Source: Candidatus Peregrinibacteria bacterium GW2011_GWA2_33_10
GTDB taxonomy: Bacteria; Patescibacteriota; Gracilibacteria; UBA1369; GWC2-33-13
DNA length: 64,000 bases
Direction of reading: 5' to 3'
Assembly (NCBI GenBank): GCA_000989565.1
Contig: LBOO01000002.1
Coordinates: forward strand, 50,654-114,653
Every line of letters starts with the position of its first letter. Position 1 is the first letter of the stretch. The notes beneath the pieces are model-generated. The model saw only the letters and a list, made by a program, of their open reading frames with translations, had not been told where the DNA came from and searched no databases. A program made the translations under genes and the position numbers. Positions 53,465-62,424 of the stretch are shown piece after piece.

Positions 53465-54331
53465 ATTAGAAAATTAAATAATAATATAATAAAACGTTTT
53501 AAATAATAGTAAAGTACATTTTTATTATCAATAGAATTTTATGTACAGCTTGTATTATAAATAAAAAAACCTGAAATAACTAATCAAAATTAAATTGTTA
53601 AGTACACAAAAATAATATAAACAAAAATAAAAATTTTCAAGAAATAATAAAATCTTATATTTGTTATTGTTATGGGGAAAAAAAAGAATATGTCCATTTG
53701 CTCGCGTTAATCGTAGGTTGATTAGGCGCGAATTATCAGGATGTCAACTTGTGAGTAGGTGAATGACTATTCGAAAAATTATAAAATTTTAAAAAGATCT
53801 TATTTTAAAGAAAAAAAGCGTAAAAAATATTGCATAGCCAAAAATGAATTTGAATTGAAAATCTTAAACTGAAAAATGTAGAGTTTTTAGCAAGGTGATT
53901 GATAAAAACTATTGAAAATATTTTTAAACTTAGGTAACCTAGCAAAGGTTTAATATCATAACATTTTGAAACAACATAGATAAGCATTCTACCTATTATT
54001 GATTTATTGAAGATTTATTTGAATTTAGGATCTATTTAATGACCCGAAAATTCTAAAGAAATTAGAAGAAGTAAAATTTTAAAACAAGCTGAATATTAAA
54101 TCAAGGAAAAAATAAAAAAAAAGAAAAATCAGTGAAACAAAATTTGTCTAAAAAGAGTTTTAATAATTGATTCATGACAACAATAAAATTTTAAGAGAGT
54201 AAAAAAACAAATTACTTCTTTATATATATGTCCTTTGAAAATTAGGAAAAGCTAAAAACTAAAAATTCCACTCGCGATTAATATCGAAATTATATGATCC
54301 TATATTGATTTATGGGTTATGATTTCGTACG

Positions 54332-54344
54332 TGCTAACTATAAA
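54332..54344 (+). promoter_or_regulatory. Candidate extended -10 of the S-layer gene
   Basis: TGCTAACTATAAA resembles the TGCTATAWT boxes used elsewhere in the window. It would give a leader of about 75 nt that ends in the strong ribosome-binding site. There is no clear -35 box, so the call is tentative. Confidence 0.3.
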
Positions 54345-54408
54345 TGGCAACAACTAAACTTTAAATATATAAACTAAATTCTTTATATCTATTATCTTTT
54401 AACTTCAG

Positions 54409-54415
54409 AAAGGAG
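54409..54415 (+). promoter_or_regulatory. Strong Shine-Dalgarno sequence of the S-layer gene
   Basis: AAAGGAG sits 9 nt before the ATG at 54425. It is the only clear Shine-Dalgarno sequence I find before a gene in the window, and fits very high expression. Confidence 0.85.
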
Positions 54416-54424
54416 TCAGCTTTT

Positions 54425-57400
54425 ATGGAAATAACTTTCAATTTGCGAAATCTTCGCAAAATGCTGGCTGGCTTTAGTATGGTTGCTGTAATGTTTGCCT
54501 TGATGGCAACAACAGCTCCGATAGCTAAAGCTCAAACGTTTACGGATGTGTCCGAGGATGATTGGTTCTACACTTATGTAGAAGCATTAGCTAAGGATGA
54601 CATTATCGGGGGTTATGACGACGGAACCTTCCGACCAAATAATTTTATTAATAGAGCCGAGTTCGCCAAAATGGCAGCTGGTGCTCTATTGCCGGATGTG
54701 GAATTGGAAAAACCGGCTACTCCAACATTTGATGATGTACCTGCCGATGCATGGTATTATTCATATGTTGAAACTCTAGCTGCATACGGAATCGTAGGCG
54801 GTTATATGGCGGACGGAGAACCAACCGGAAAATATGGTCCTACCGACAACATCAACAGAGCTGCGACAGCAAAGGTTTTGATCGAAGCTGCAAGCTTGGA
54901 AACAGTTGAATGTGATGCCGGATTTACCGATGTTGCCGCTGACGCGTGGTATACTGATTATGCTAATACGGTATACGCGTATTCTATCGTTGATGGATAC
55001 GACAACGGAGATTTTGGTGTTGCTGACTTCTTAACAAGAGCTCAGGCCGCCAAAATGCTTTATGGAACTATGAATGTAGGAGAAGTAAGAGAAGAATGTA
55101 CAGCTACAGATCCAACAGATCCTACAGACCCAACAGATCCAACAGATCCAACAGATCCAACAGATCCAACAGATCCAACAGATCCAACAGATCCGATCCC
55201 TGTTGATGGTGGTGCTCTAACAGTTACAAAAGGCGAAACAATCGCTAACTCAACAGTTCCAAAAGGAGCTGGCGCAGTACCATTCTTGAATGTCAATTTG
55301 GTTGCGGCTGATAAAGATGTAGTGATTGACGATGTTATTGTTCACCGCGTAGGAGTTGGTACAAGAACCGACCTTAGCGCTGTTTATCTATATCAAGGTG
55401 CTTCCAGATTAACTAGTGGAAAAACCGTTGATCAGGATACAAACAATGTTGAATTCAATAACTTGAATTTAAAAGTAGCTGCCGGAAGCACAGTAAGCTT
55501 GACGGTAAAGTCAGACATTTCTGCTACTGCCGGTCCCGGTAACGAACATTCTTTTGAAATTGCTTCAAAAGAAGGAATTGTTAGTAATGCAACATCATTA
55601 ACAGTTGAAACACCAATAGTTGGTGGTAAAAAATCAATTGCTAATGCATCTGCCGGAACAGCAACAGTTGAAAAAAATGGCTCATTAACAGATCCAAGAA
55701 TTGGTCAAGCAGGAGCTAAAATATGTCAATTCAAAATTTCTGCCGCAAGTGAAGATTTAAAGATGGAATCTATAAGCTTAAAAATAGCTGGAACAGCAAG
55801 TGCGTCAAACGATATTGCTAATTTTGTTCTTAAAAAAGGAACAACCGAATTGGCTAAAGTTGCTGCTGTTAACGCTGAAGAGTTAGCAGTATTTACTATC
55901 CCGTCAACAGTTACGGAAACCGTTGATGAAGGTAATAATACCATTTATGCTGTTTACGCTGACATCCAAGTAAGCCCGGATCCGGACCAAACCATCACTT
56001 GTTATTTAGAAGAAACTACAGACTTATTAATGATTGGTAGTGTTTATGGATATGGAGCTTCAGTAACTCATGCAAATTATGCTTCAACTACTTGTTCAGC
56101 AGAACCATATACTACATGTAGCAAAGTAGCTTTAAAAGGTGGACAAGTAACTATTACTTCTGATGGTCCTGCTAAAGCTGATGTATCTAAAAACAGCAAA
56201 GATGTTGCTTTCTTAAATTTAGATTTAAATACAAAACGTGATGTTATCATCAAAGGATTACAAGTAAAAGTTTATGCTGGTACAACATTAGCCAGCTGGA
56301 CAGGTGGAGCTTCTGATGCTGGAGGTCTTTATAATGCATCAACAGCTGCTAACTATACAGATATTAAAATTATAAATCGTGAAACAGGTAAAAACCTGTT
56401 TGGATCAGCTTCTCTTTCTGCTACATCTACTGCAGCTACAGTAACAGGATATGGTTCTCCGGGATCAGCTGAATCCCAAACTCTTTCATTCTCAGGAGAT
56501 GTAAGCGTAAAAGCTGGAACAACTATTAAACTTGCTATAACGATGGACATAGGCAGCACTGCATATGCCAATGATGATATCTGGGTAGAATTGCAAGCTA
56601 TTGGCACAGGTTCCACAAACGGAATTAAGTATGATTCTACTGGAAATAATTATGTAAGTTCTAGTGATTTAGTACCTACTTCTGCTATTGCTGGTAAAAA
56701 AATGACTATCAAAAGTTCAAGCTTAACCCTAACTTTGGCATCATCACCAGCATCACAGCAAACTTATGTCAAAGGAGCTACAAATGTACCATCGGTTGGT
56801 ATTATTATGGAAGCAGGGGCAGGAAGCGATATTACTGTTTCAGATATTACTCTTACTACTAAAATTTCTTTATCTGGAGGAAATGCATTTGAAATTGCCG
56901 TTGATACTGATGGAGATGGAATTGATGATGTTACAGCAAATGAAGTTGTTGAACGTATAAAACTTTATGATGCTCAGACAGGAGAGGCTATAAAATATGC
57001 AAATGGCGATCCCACTGAGGCATCCCCCTCTTCAGGATTAGTAGTATTTGATAATTTGGACATAAAAATACCTAAAGGACAAACTTTCAAAATTATTGCC
57101 AAAGCTGATATTTCATCAAATGCATATCATTTAAGCAAGAATGATTTTTATGCAATAGAAATTGCTTCAGCTAGTAATGTGACGGCTTTAGATCAAGATT
57201 CTAATTCAGTTAATCCTAGTGGTACACCAAACAGTTCACAAACAGTATATGTTGTTGTTACAAACACAGGAACATTAACCGTTTCAGCTGGTACTAACAT
57301 ACCAACAAGAGTTATTGAAGCTGAATCAACAAACGTAAAAGTTCAAAGCATTAAGATGGAATCCCGCTATGAAGAATTCAGAGTAAACAAAATCCATTTG

Positions 57401-58396
57401 CAAAACATTGCTAGAACTTCTCCTGTTGAATCAGCCAATCAAGGTGCTTTAAAGAGCGTAACTGTAAAATATCCTACCAATCCTGCAAATCCAACAAATA
57501 TGGATGGTACGGTGACAGTAAGTAATAGCAATGGTGACATGACAGTAACATTCCCAACTTCAGCGCCTTTGAAAGTTCCAAAAGACGACGATATCACAAT
57601 TGATATTTACGCAAACGTTGGTTCAATCGTTAATACTGACTTAACTTCAGGAGATTTCGTAAAATTGGCATTTAATTGTACAAATGCTTCTACAAATAAT
57701 TTTGAAGCTATCGGTACTGAAACTTTAAGAATTGGAAACATCACATGTAATAGCTGGACAGATATTTCTGGAAACGAATTCTTCATCAGAAAAGTTGTTC
57801 CAACATTCACTATTGGCGCAGTTAATAGTACAAACGTATTAAGCACCGGTAGCTCAGTTGATGTGTTCAAATTCTCTGTATCAGCTTCCAGCAAAGGAAA
57901 CGTTGGATTAAAGAGAATCACATTGAATGTAAACCAATCAGGTCTCCGGGCAACAGGCGGAACCGGTTTGGATACAACAAATGGATTTATCTTAAAGAAA
58001 TACGACGATGCCGGAAAATTGGAAAATTCCAATCTTGCTACAGCTACATGGGATTCAACAAACAATAGAGTAATATTCAATCTGACAAACGAACAAGAAA
58101 TCACAAAAGGAAAAACCATGAACTTCCTTGTAAGAGCGACAGCTATCGACGATGGTACCGATAACACTAACATGTTAAGTATCAGCTTCGGTTCTGACAC
58201 TGCTGAAGACGTTGATTCTGTAACTGCAAACACTCAAAGAACAACGACACATACACTTGTTAATTCTTCAGGTTCTTCAGTGGGTAATAAAATCATCTGG
58301 TCTGACCAATCATTAGCCGGCCATTCAACTCTAACAGCTGACTGGACTAACGGTTATGAATTAGGTATTCCAACTGATACTTATACTCTACAATAA
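54425..58396 (+). CDS. S-layer protein with three N-terminal SLH domains
   Basis: This 1323-aa protein has a signal peptide cut after AKA (residue 36) and three SLH domains (about 39-87, 100-156 and 163-212; FRPNNFINRAEFAKM, KYGPTDNINRAATAK and FLTRAQAAKM). A (Thr-Asp-Pro)10 linker (228-257) follows. The remaining 1060 residues read as repeated beta-rich domains of roughly 130-170 residues, each with a pattern near KGATNVPS..GII.EA and FDNLDIKIPKGQTFKI. Codon use is more GCT/ACA/GTT-rich than in the neighbours, a sign of high expression. It has a strong Shine-Dalgarno sequence and a strong terminator. Predicted role: the main surface lattice protein; the SLH domains bind wall glycan. Confidence 0.88.
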   Translation: MEITFNLRNLRKMLAGFSMVAVMFALMATTAPIAKAQTFTDVSEDDWFYTYVEALAKDDIIGGYDDGTFRPNNFINRAEFAKMAAGALLPDVELEKPATPTFDDVPADAWYYSYVETLAAYGIVGGYMADGEPTGKYGPTDNINRAATAKVLIEAASLETVECDAGFTDVAADAWYTDYANTVYAYSIVDGYDNGDFGVADFLTRAQAAKMLYGTMNVGEVREECTATDPTDPTDPTDPTDPTDPTDPTDPTDPTDPIPVDGGALTVTKGETIANSTVPKGAGAVPFLNVNLVAADKDVVIDDVIVHRVGVGTRTDLSAVYLYQGASRLTSGKTVDQDTNNVEFNNLNLKVAAGSTVSLTVKSDISATAGPGNEHSFEIASKEGIVSNATSLTVETPIVGGKKSIANASAGTATVEKNGSLTDPRIGQAGAKICQFKISAASEDLKMESISLKIAGTASASNDIANFVLKKGTTELAKVAAVNAEELAVFTIPSTVTETVDEGNNTIYAVYADIQVSPDPDQTITCYLEETTDLLMIGSVYGYGASVTHANYASTTCSAEPYTTCSKVALKGGQVTITSDGPAKADVSKNSKDVAFLNLDLNTKRDVIIKGLQVKVYAGTTLASWTGGASDAGGLYNASTAANYTDIKIINRETGKNLFGSASLSATSTAATVTGYGSPGSAESQTLSFSGDVSVKAGTTIKLAITMDIGSTAYANDDIWVELQAIGTGSTNGIKYDSTGNNYVSSSDLVPTSAIAGKKMTIKSSSLTLTLASSPASQQTYVKGATNVPSVGIIMEAGAGSDITVSDITLTTKISLSGGNAFEIAVDTDGDGIDDVTANEVVERIKLYDAQTGEAIKYANGDPTEASPSSGLVVFDNLDIKIPKGQTFKIIAKADISSNAYHLSKNDFYAIEIASASNVTALDQDSNSVNPSGTPNSSQTVYVVVTNTGTLTVSAGTNIPTRVIEAESTNVKVQSIKMESRYEEFRVNKIHLQNIARTSPVESANQGALKSVTVKYPTNPANPTNMDGTVTVSNSNGDMTVTFPTSAPLKVPKDDDITIDIYANVGSIVNTDLTSGDFVKLAFNCTNASTNNFEAIGTETLRIGNITCNSWTDISGNEFFIRKVVPTFTIGAVNSTNVLSTGSSVDVFKFSVSASSKGNVGLKRITLNVNQSGLRATGGTGLDTTNGFILKKYDDAGKLENSNLATATWDSTNNRVIFNLTNEQEITKGKTMNFLVRATAIDDGTDNTNMLSISFGSDTAEDVDSVTANTQRTTTHTLVNSSGSSVGNKIIWSDQSLAGHSTLTADWTNGYELGIPTDTYTLQ
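55106..55195 (+). repeat. Ten tandem 9-bp units encoding Thr-Asp-Pro
   Basis: The unit ACAGATCCA is repeated ten times with few silent changes and encodes the (TDP)10 linker between the SLH domains and the lattice part. The near-identity of the DNA suggests recent slippage or recombination. Confidence 0.9.
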
Positions 58397-58436
58397 AGAT
58401 AGTATTTGAAAGATAACGATTCATTTTCGAAATAAT

Positions 58437-58471
58437 TAAAAACCCCCCGTATAAAAACGGGGGGTTTTTTT
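58437..58471 (+). terminator. Strong intrinsic terminator of the S-layer gene
   Basis: AACCCCCCGT (58441-58450), a 6-nt loop and ACGGGGGGTT (58457-58466) form a 10-bp GC-rich stem followed by seven Ts. Confidence 0.92.
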
Positions 58472-58484
58472 GTAAACAAAAATT

Positions 58485-58565
58485 TATACTCAATTGCGTA
58501 TAAAATAACGTATAATACTGCGAAGCTTAAAAATAACTTCGAAATTTTTAAAGCGAAGCAGTATA
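58485..58565 (-). repeat. MITE-like repeat, copy 4 (81 bp)
   Basis: Read on the minus strand it begins TATACTGCTTCGCTTTAAAA, contains TTTTTAAGCTTCGCAGTATTA and ends AATTGAGTATA. It lies between the S-layer terminator and the end of the converging membrane gene. Confidence 0.8.
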
Positions 58566-58589
58566 GATTTCTTAAACAAAACTTCTAAA

Positions 58590-59279
58590 TTATTTTTTCC
58601 CCTTAAAATTAGAAATTATAAAAAATATTATAGCCATAAAATATGCCCAAAATATACCTAAAAAACTCCAAAATTTAAGCATATCCGGTTTATATTGACT
58701 CATCCTGGCAAGAAGAACCCTATAAAAATCTACAAAGCTTAAATCTTGATTCCGGGCATAAATTTGAAAAACAATATTTCCATTTACATTTTTATTGTCA
58801 AACTGAATATTATGGCCATAAATTTTTTCTTTGGCATTAAATAAACCCAAAGAAGTATTATTTTCATCTGAATTTTGTACGCAAAAATGAAAAATTTTAT
58901 TTTTTGATTCTATTATTTTAGGAAAAATGAATTTAGTAAAATCATAATTTTGACCGGTTTTATCAACTAAGTATTTAAAAATTAAAGTTCGTTTATTATC
59001 ATCATAAATTTCAAATTTATACGGTCCTTTTCCTTTAGTGGTCATAACATCAATTCTGCTTAAATTGTCCTCTAAAGCTTCAAAGCTTTGACACAGTTTT
59101 TCGTCTTTTTTTAAGACATATTTCGGTTCTTTATTATCCCAACTCAGCATTAAATGCTCGCTTAAAATAAAATGCCGTTCATTAAAATATAATAAAAAAA
59201 TCGGCAAAATAAATAGCCCCATAAAAGAAAGAATAATCAAAAAATTCCTATATTTAAATATAAAATCGCGGGATAACAT
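58590..59279 (-). CDS. Membrane protein, partner of the DUF2142 protein
   Basis: This 229-aa protein has a membrane helix near each end (about 13-32 and 200-224) and about 150 residues between them that would face outside, including FEIYDDNKRTLIFKYLVDK and SFVDFYRVLLARMSQY. I do not recognise a family. It overlaps the 3' end of the DUF2142 gene by 26 bp, which implies joint translation and a shared job. Confidence 0.7.
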   Translation of the reverse strand: MLSRDFIFKYRNFLIILSFMGLFILPIFLLYFNERHFILSEHLMLSWDNKEPKYVLKKDEKLCQSFEALEDNLSRIDVMTTKGKGPYKFEIYDDNKRTLIFKYLVDKTGQNYDFTKFIFPKIIESKNKIFHFCVQNSDENNTSLGLFNAKEKIYGHNIQFDNKNVNGNIVFQIYARNQDLSFVDFYRVLLARMSQYKPDMLKFWSFLGIFWAYFMAIIFFIISNFKGKK

Positions 59280-60654
59280 ATAAAATCAAGCTTATAAAAT
59301 TAATAAAAATCATAATTAAAGAACCTAAAATCAATATTTTCTTCTGATCAAGCTTAAAAAAAGTGAATAAAGCTTTAAAAAACATTAAAAAAATAGGTAT
59401 CAATACAGTGAAATAATATCTTCCTTGGTTAGCTACCGCGTAATTATTCTCTTTTATTACTCCGATCAAAAAAATTAAAGCATAACTGAAATCCAAAATC
59501 AGAATACTTAAAATCAAGAAAATAAAGAAATAATCTCTAAATTTAACTTTATACAAATACAATAAGGCAATAGCAACAAAAAAAATGCTGATTCCTAAAA
59601 AAATAAAATAAAAAGGTTCATAAATTAGAGTGTCCATCCATCCGAATTTAGCAAAGAAACTCTTAAAAATTAACGAATACCTTTCTATAAAAGCTAATTT
59701 AAGTATATTTAAAATACCGAGCCCGTCGATTTTTTGCATAAATAAGCTTAAATTCCCCAGATATAAATTAAATATATAACTGAAAAGCAGAAAACTCAGT
59801 AAAAAAAAGGAACAAATTAAAATCCATATTTTTTTTGTAAACGATTTTAACTCAAGCGATTTTTCCTTTAAAGCTTTGAGAAAAAGAAAAATAGGAAAAT
59901 AGATAATTAAAAATACAAAATTGGATTTCGTGAGATAGCCCGCTGATAAAATTAAAAGCAAATAAATAAAAAAATTTTTATCTAAAACTTTATTCCAATA
60001 AGAAATTAACAAAAAGAAGAATAACGCGAAAAGCAAGTTCATTAAAACGTCATTGTTAATGGATGTTTCAATAAACATGAACATGGGAAAAAAGCATAAA
60101 ATAATGGTCATTAAAGAAGACCGAGCATTATCCAAGCGGAAATATTTTTTAAAACATCTTTGGCAAATATATCCGGTAATTAAAAATAATAATATGGAGA
60201 AAAACCGAATCGCGTACGTCTGCGCCAAAATGTCATTTTTAAAATATAAATAAATGGGAGCATTCAATAAATAATATAAATCATTGTAATCCAATCCATA
60301 ATAAGTAAAATTTTTTTTAGTTTTCGCTTGCCACACATTATTCCTCAATAAAAATTCACTTTTACCATATTTATCACTGCTAAATTCGAAATGATTTGAC
60401 GAATTATGAATGATTTGAGAAAAATTAATCACTTCCAATGTTTTTTCAACATACTCTGAAGTCATCACCTTGGGCAATAAATGCGTTTCATCTGGTAAAC
60501 TTTTTCTCTCCGCTATATATTGTATATGATAAAAATGTGCTTGCTCATCAGGCGCCATAAATATTGGAATGCTGACAAACCATGTTAAAGCACCTAAAAA
60601 AATTAGAATTAAATAAAAATTTCTATTTAAAAAATTTTTCATCCCATTTATCAA
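59254..60654 (-). CDS. DUF2142 family polytopic membrane protein
   Basis: This 466-aa protein has about eleven membrane segments. The motif APDEQAHFYHIQYIAE after the first helix, with an acidic DE pair, and QGRYYFTVLIPI near the C-terminus, are typical of DUF2142 proteins, which look like glycosyltransferases of the GT-C fold. GT-C enzymes use lipid-linked sugars on the outer face of the membrane. Its exact role is unknown. It is read with the small membrane protein whose gene overlaps its end, and is divergent from the glycan-locus genes that follow. Confidence 0.8.
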   Translation of the reverse strand: MINGMKNFLNRNFYLILIFLGALTWFVSIPIFMAPDEQAHFYHIQYIAERKSLPDETHLLPKVMTSEYVEKTLEVINFSQIIHNSSNHFEFSSDKYGKSEFLLRNNVWQAKTKKNFTYYGLDYNDLYYLLNAPIYLYFKNDILAQTYAIRFFSILLFLITGYICQRCFKKYFRLDNARSSLMTIILCFFPMFMFIETSINNDVLMNLLFALFFFLLISYWNKVLDKNFFIYLLLILSAGYLTKSNFVFLIIYFPIFLFLKALKEKSLELKSFTKKIWILICSFFLLSFLLFSYIFNLYLGNLSLFMQKIDGLGILNILKLAFIERYSLIFKSFFAKFGWMDTLIYEPFYFIFLGISIFFVAIALLYLYKVKFRDYFFIFLILSILILDFSYALIFLIGVIKENNYAVANQGRYYFTVLIPIFLMFFKALFTFFKLDQKKILILGSLIMIFINFISLILYVIPRFYI

Positions 60655-60691
60655 TTAATTACTTCATTTTCTATACAATTTAAATTAAGAA

Positions 60692-62422
60692 ATGATAATT
60701 TACAATAAAATTCCCTCGGAATTGCAAAATTTAATCGGAGAAGTGTTTACTCAGGCGGAAAACACCCAAAGTTTAATTATACTTATATCGTTTTCTTTTC
60801 TATTTATGGTGTTTTCCATAATCCAAAAACAAAATAATCAAAAACATATAAAACCATACAACACAGTAATAAATTATTTACATAATTTTATTGTGAAAAA
60901 TAATTTTTCCCTATTTCTGACGTTTTTACTTTGTATAAGCGTTTTTGTCAATTATATATACTTAATAAACATATCAGTTTTTTCTCAATTTCACTTTGTA
61001 ATTATTTTAATATTATTTATAGGTATAATTTTATCAAAATCTAAATTCTCTAAGCCTGAAGTCGCATATACGCAAAAGGCAATCTACAACTTTTTAATAT
61101 TAACTATATTATTTTCGCCAATCCTGAGTTTTATTAATTATTCCTTTTCTTTGTTTTATATTCCAAATAAACAATTAATTCTTGATATAGGTACCCAAAA
61201 TGATGAAAATCCAACTAAAAAAATCTATTTAACGGAAAATAAAAGTAATATTCAAAAAACCAAGCATAAATTACTGGAATTAGGATCAAAAAATAATATT
61301 CATACTATTAAATACAATTTTCGTTACTACAATGACAAGCCTGCGATTTTAATAATTCCGGAAAAAAATAAAATACCGGACAAAGAATTGTTTCTGAATA
61401 TAAAAATGCAATCAAACGCACCTGTTTATTTAACTGATAATGAGGACAATAAAAAGCTGATATATAACGCTTTACCTGCGAATTTTGAAAAAATGGACGT
61501 TAAATTCACGGATAAAAACATTTATTACAATAAAAATCTGATTGATAACTCCAAATCAAAAATCAAAAGGAATAATTCGCGAAATGAAAAAGATCAGCTT
61601 TTTTCAGTTATTCCTGAAGGGAGTACAATTAATATTTCTCAGTTAAGTAAATATAAGCAAACAGAATTTGCACGAATGATTTTAAAAGATGGAAAACTTA
61701 TGGTTAATGATCAAAATATTTCTAATATATCCACCTCGATTATAATAGGCGAGAACAATATTTATACTGTATTGGATAATAATCTGAAATTGGAGCTGGA
61801 AGTAAAAAATCTTGATATAAAAAGTCAAAATAAGTTTGAGAAAATTAATTTGATGATAATGGATTCGAAAGGAGAGGTGATAGAATCCAAAGCATTTAAT
61901 GGCGCGGAAATTAAAGAAAAAATTCTAAAATGGGATATCCCGATTTTAGAAAAAGACATATACAAAATATCAATTACTGCGAATGAAGATTCAAGAATCT
62001 TGTTGAAAAATATTAAAATAAATACAAATAAGTTTGTTATGGACGGAAACATTGAATATTATAAAACAATTGATATATATTATGCTAAAAATATCAAAAA
62101 TGAGAAGAGTACAATAGAAACGAAAAAATTAATTACCAACAAAGATGGAATTTATAAAAATTCAATTCCAATCTCATTTTCAAGGGAAACTTGGTTCAAT
62201 CCGCACTTTTACATTTTTTCCGATGATTTAGACCGAATTGAATATTTTATAACTGAACCGAATAAAAGTTTTTCTTCCCAATATCCATGGATTATGTTAA
62301 ATATAAATCTGCGGGCGAAAGATTATCGTGATAAGAAAAACAACCTTATCATTACGCTGCAAGCTATGGATGATGAGGAAAAGGGCATTTTATTATTAGA
62401 TGAAATTAAATTAAATTATTAA
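60692..62422 (+). CDS. Membrane protein with large extracytoplasmic domain, unknown family
   Basis: This 576-aa protein has four N-terminal membrane helices (about 24-42, 62-82, 88-107 and 125-150) and then about 420 residues of mostly beta-rich sequence, probably outside the cell. Readable pieces include KIYLTENKSNI, NTNKFVMDGNIEYYKTIDIYYAKN and SKLKQTEF-like stretches, but no known domain. It ends 2 bp before ugd and is probably cotranscribed, so a role in surface glycan assembly or display is a guess from context. Confidence 0.7.
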   Translation: MIIYNKIPSELQNLIGEVFTQAENTQSLIILISFSFLFMVFSIIQKQNNQKHIKPYNTVINYLHNFIVKNNFSLFLTFLLCISVFVNYIYLINISVFSQFHFVIILILFIGIILSKSKFSKPEVAYTQKAIYNFLILTILFSPILSFINYSFSLFYIPNKQLILDIGTQNDENPTKKIYLTENKSNIQKTKHKLLELGSKNNIHTIKYNFRYYNDKPAILIIPEKNKIPDKELFLNIKMQSNAPVYLTDNEDNKKLIYNALPANFEKMDVKFTDKNIYYNKNLIDNSKSKIKRNNSRNEKDQLFSVIPEGSTINISQLSKYKQTEFARMILKDGKLMVNDQNISNISTSIIIGENNIYTVLDNNLKLELEVKNLDIKSQNKFEKINLMIMDSKGEVIESKAFNGAEIKEKILKWDIPILEKDIYKISITANEDSRILLKNIKINTNKFVMDGNIEYYKTIDIYYAKNIKNEKSTIETKKLITNKDGIYKNSIPISFSRETWFNPHFYIFSDDLDRIEYFITEPNKSFSSQYPWIMLNINLRAKDYRDKKNNLIITLQAMDDEEKGILLLDEIKLNY

Positions 62423-62424
62423 TT

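Larger units (their letters stand above)
53465..54424. other. 960-bp gene-free region upstream of the S-layer gene
   Basis: No convincing reading frame is present on either strand. The plus strand is unusually A-rich, with long purine runs around 54040-54150 that could be a decayed gene. A short richer stretch at 53695-53775 contains a possible hairpin (CGCGTTAATC, loop GTAGGTT, GATTAGGCGCG) and a second weak pairing (GTCA with TGAC). A similar CTCGCG-TTAAT motif recurs at 54272 (CTCGCGATTAATATCG). It may hold a small RNA or a long S-layer leader. I see no known riboswitch. Confidence 0.5.

Noticed and set aside
55106..55195. Possible CRISPR array.
   Set aside because: The units are 9 bp with no spacers and lie in frame within a linker.
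55060..55296. An antisense frame with GSV repeats.
   Set aside because: It is the reverse reading of the TDP-encoding 9-bp repeats.
57607..58233. A 208-codon antisense frame inside the S-layer gene.
   Set aside because: The sense strand codes for clear repeated S-layer domains with matched codon bias; the antisense product has no recognisable features.
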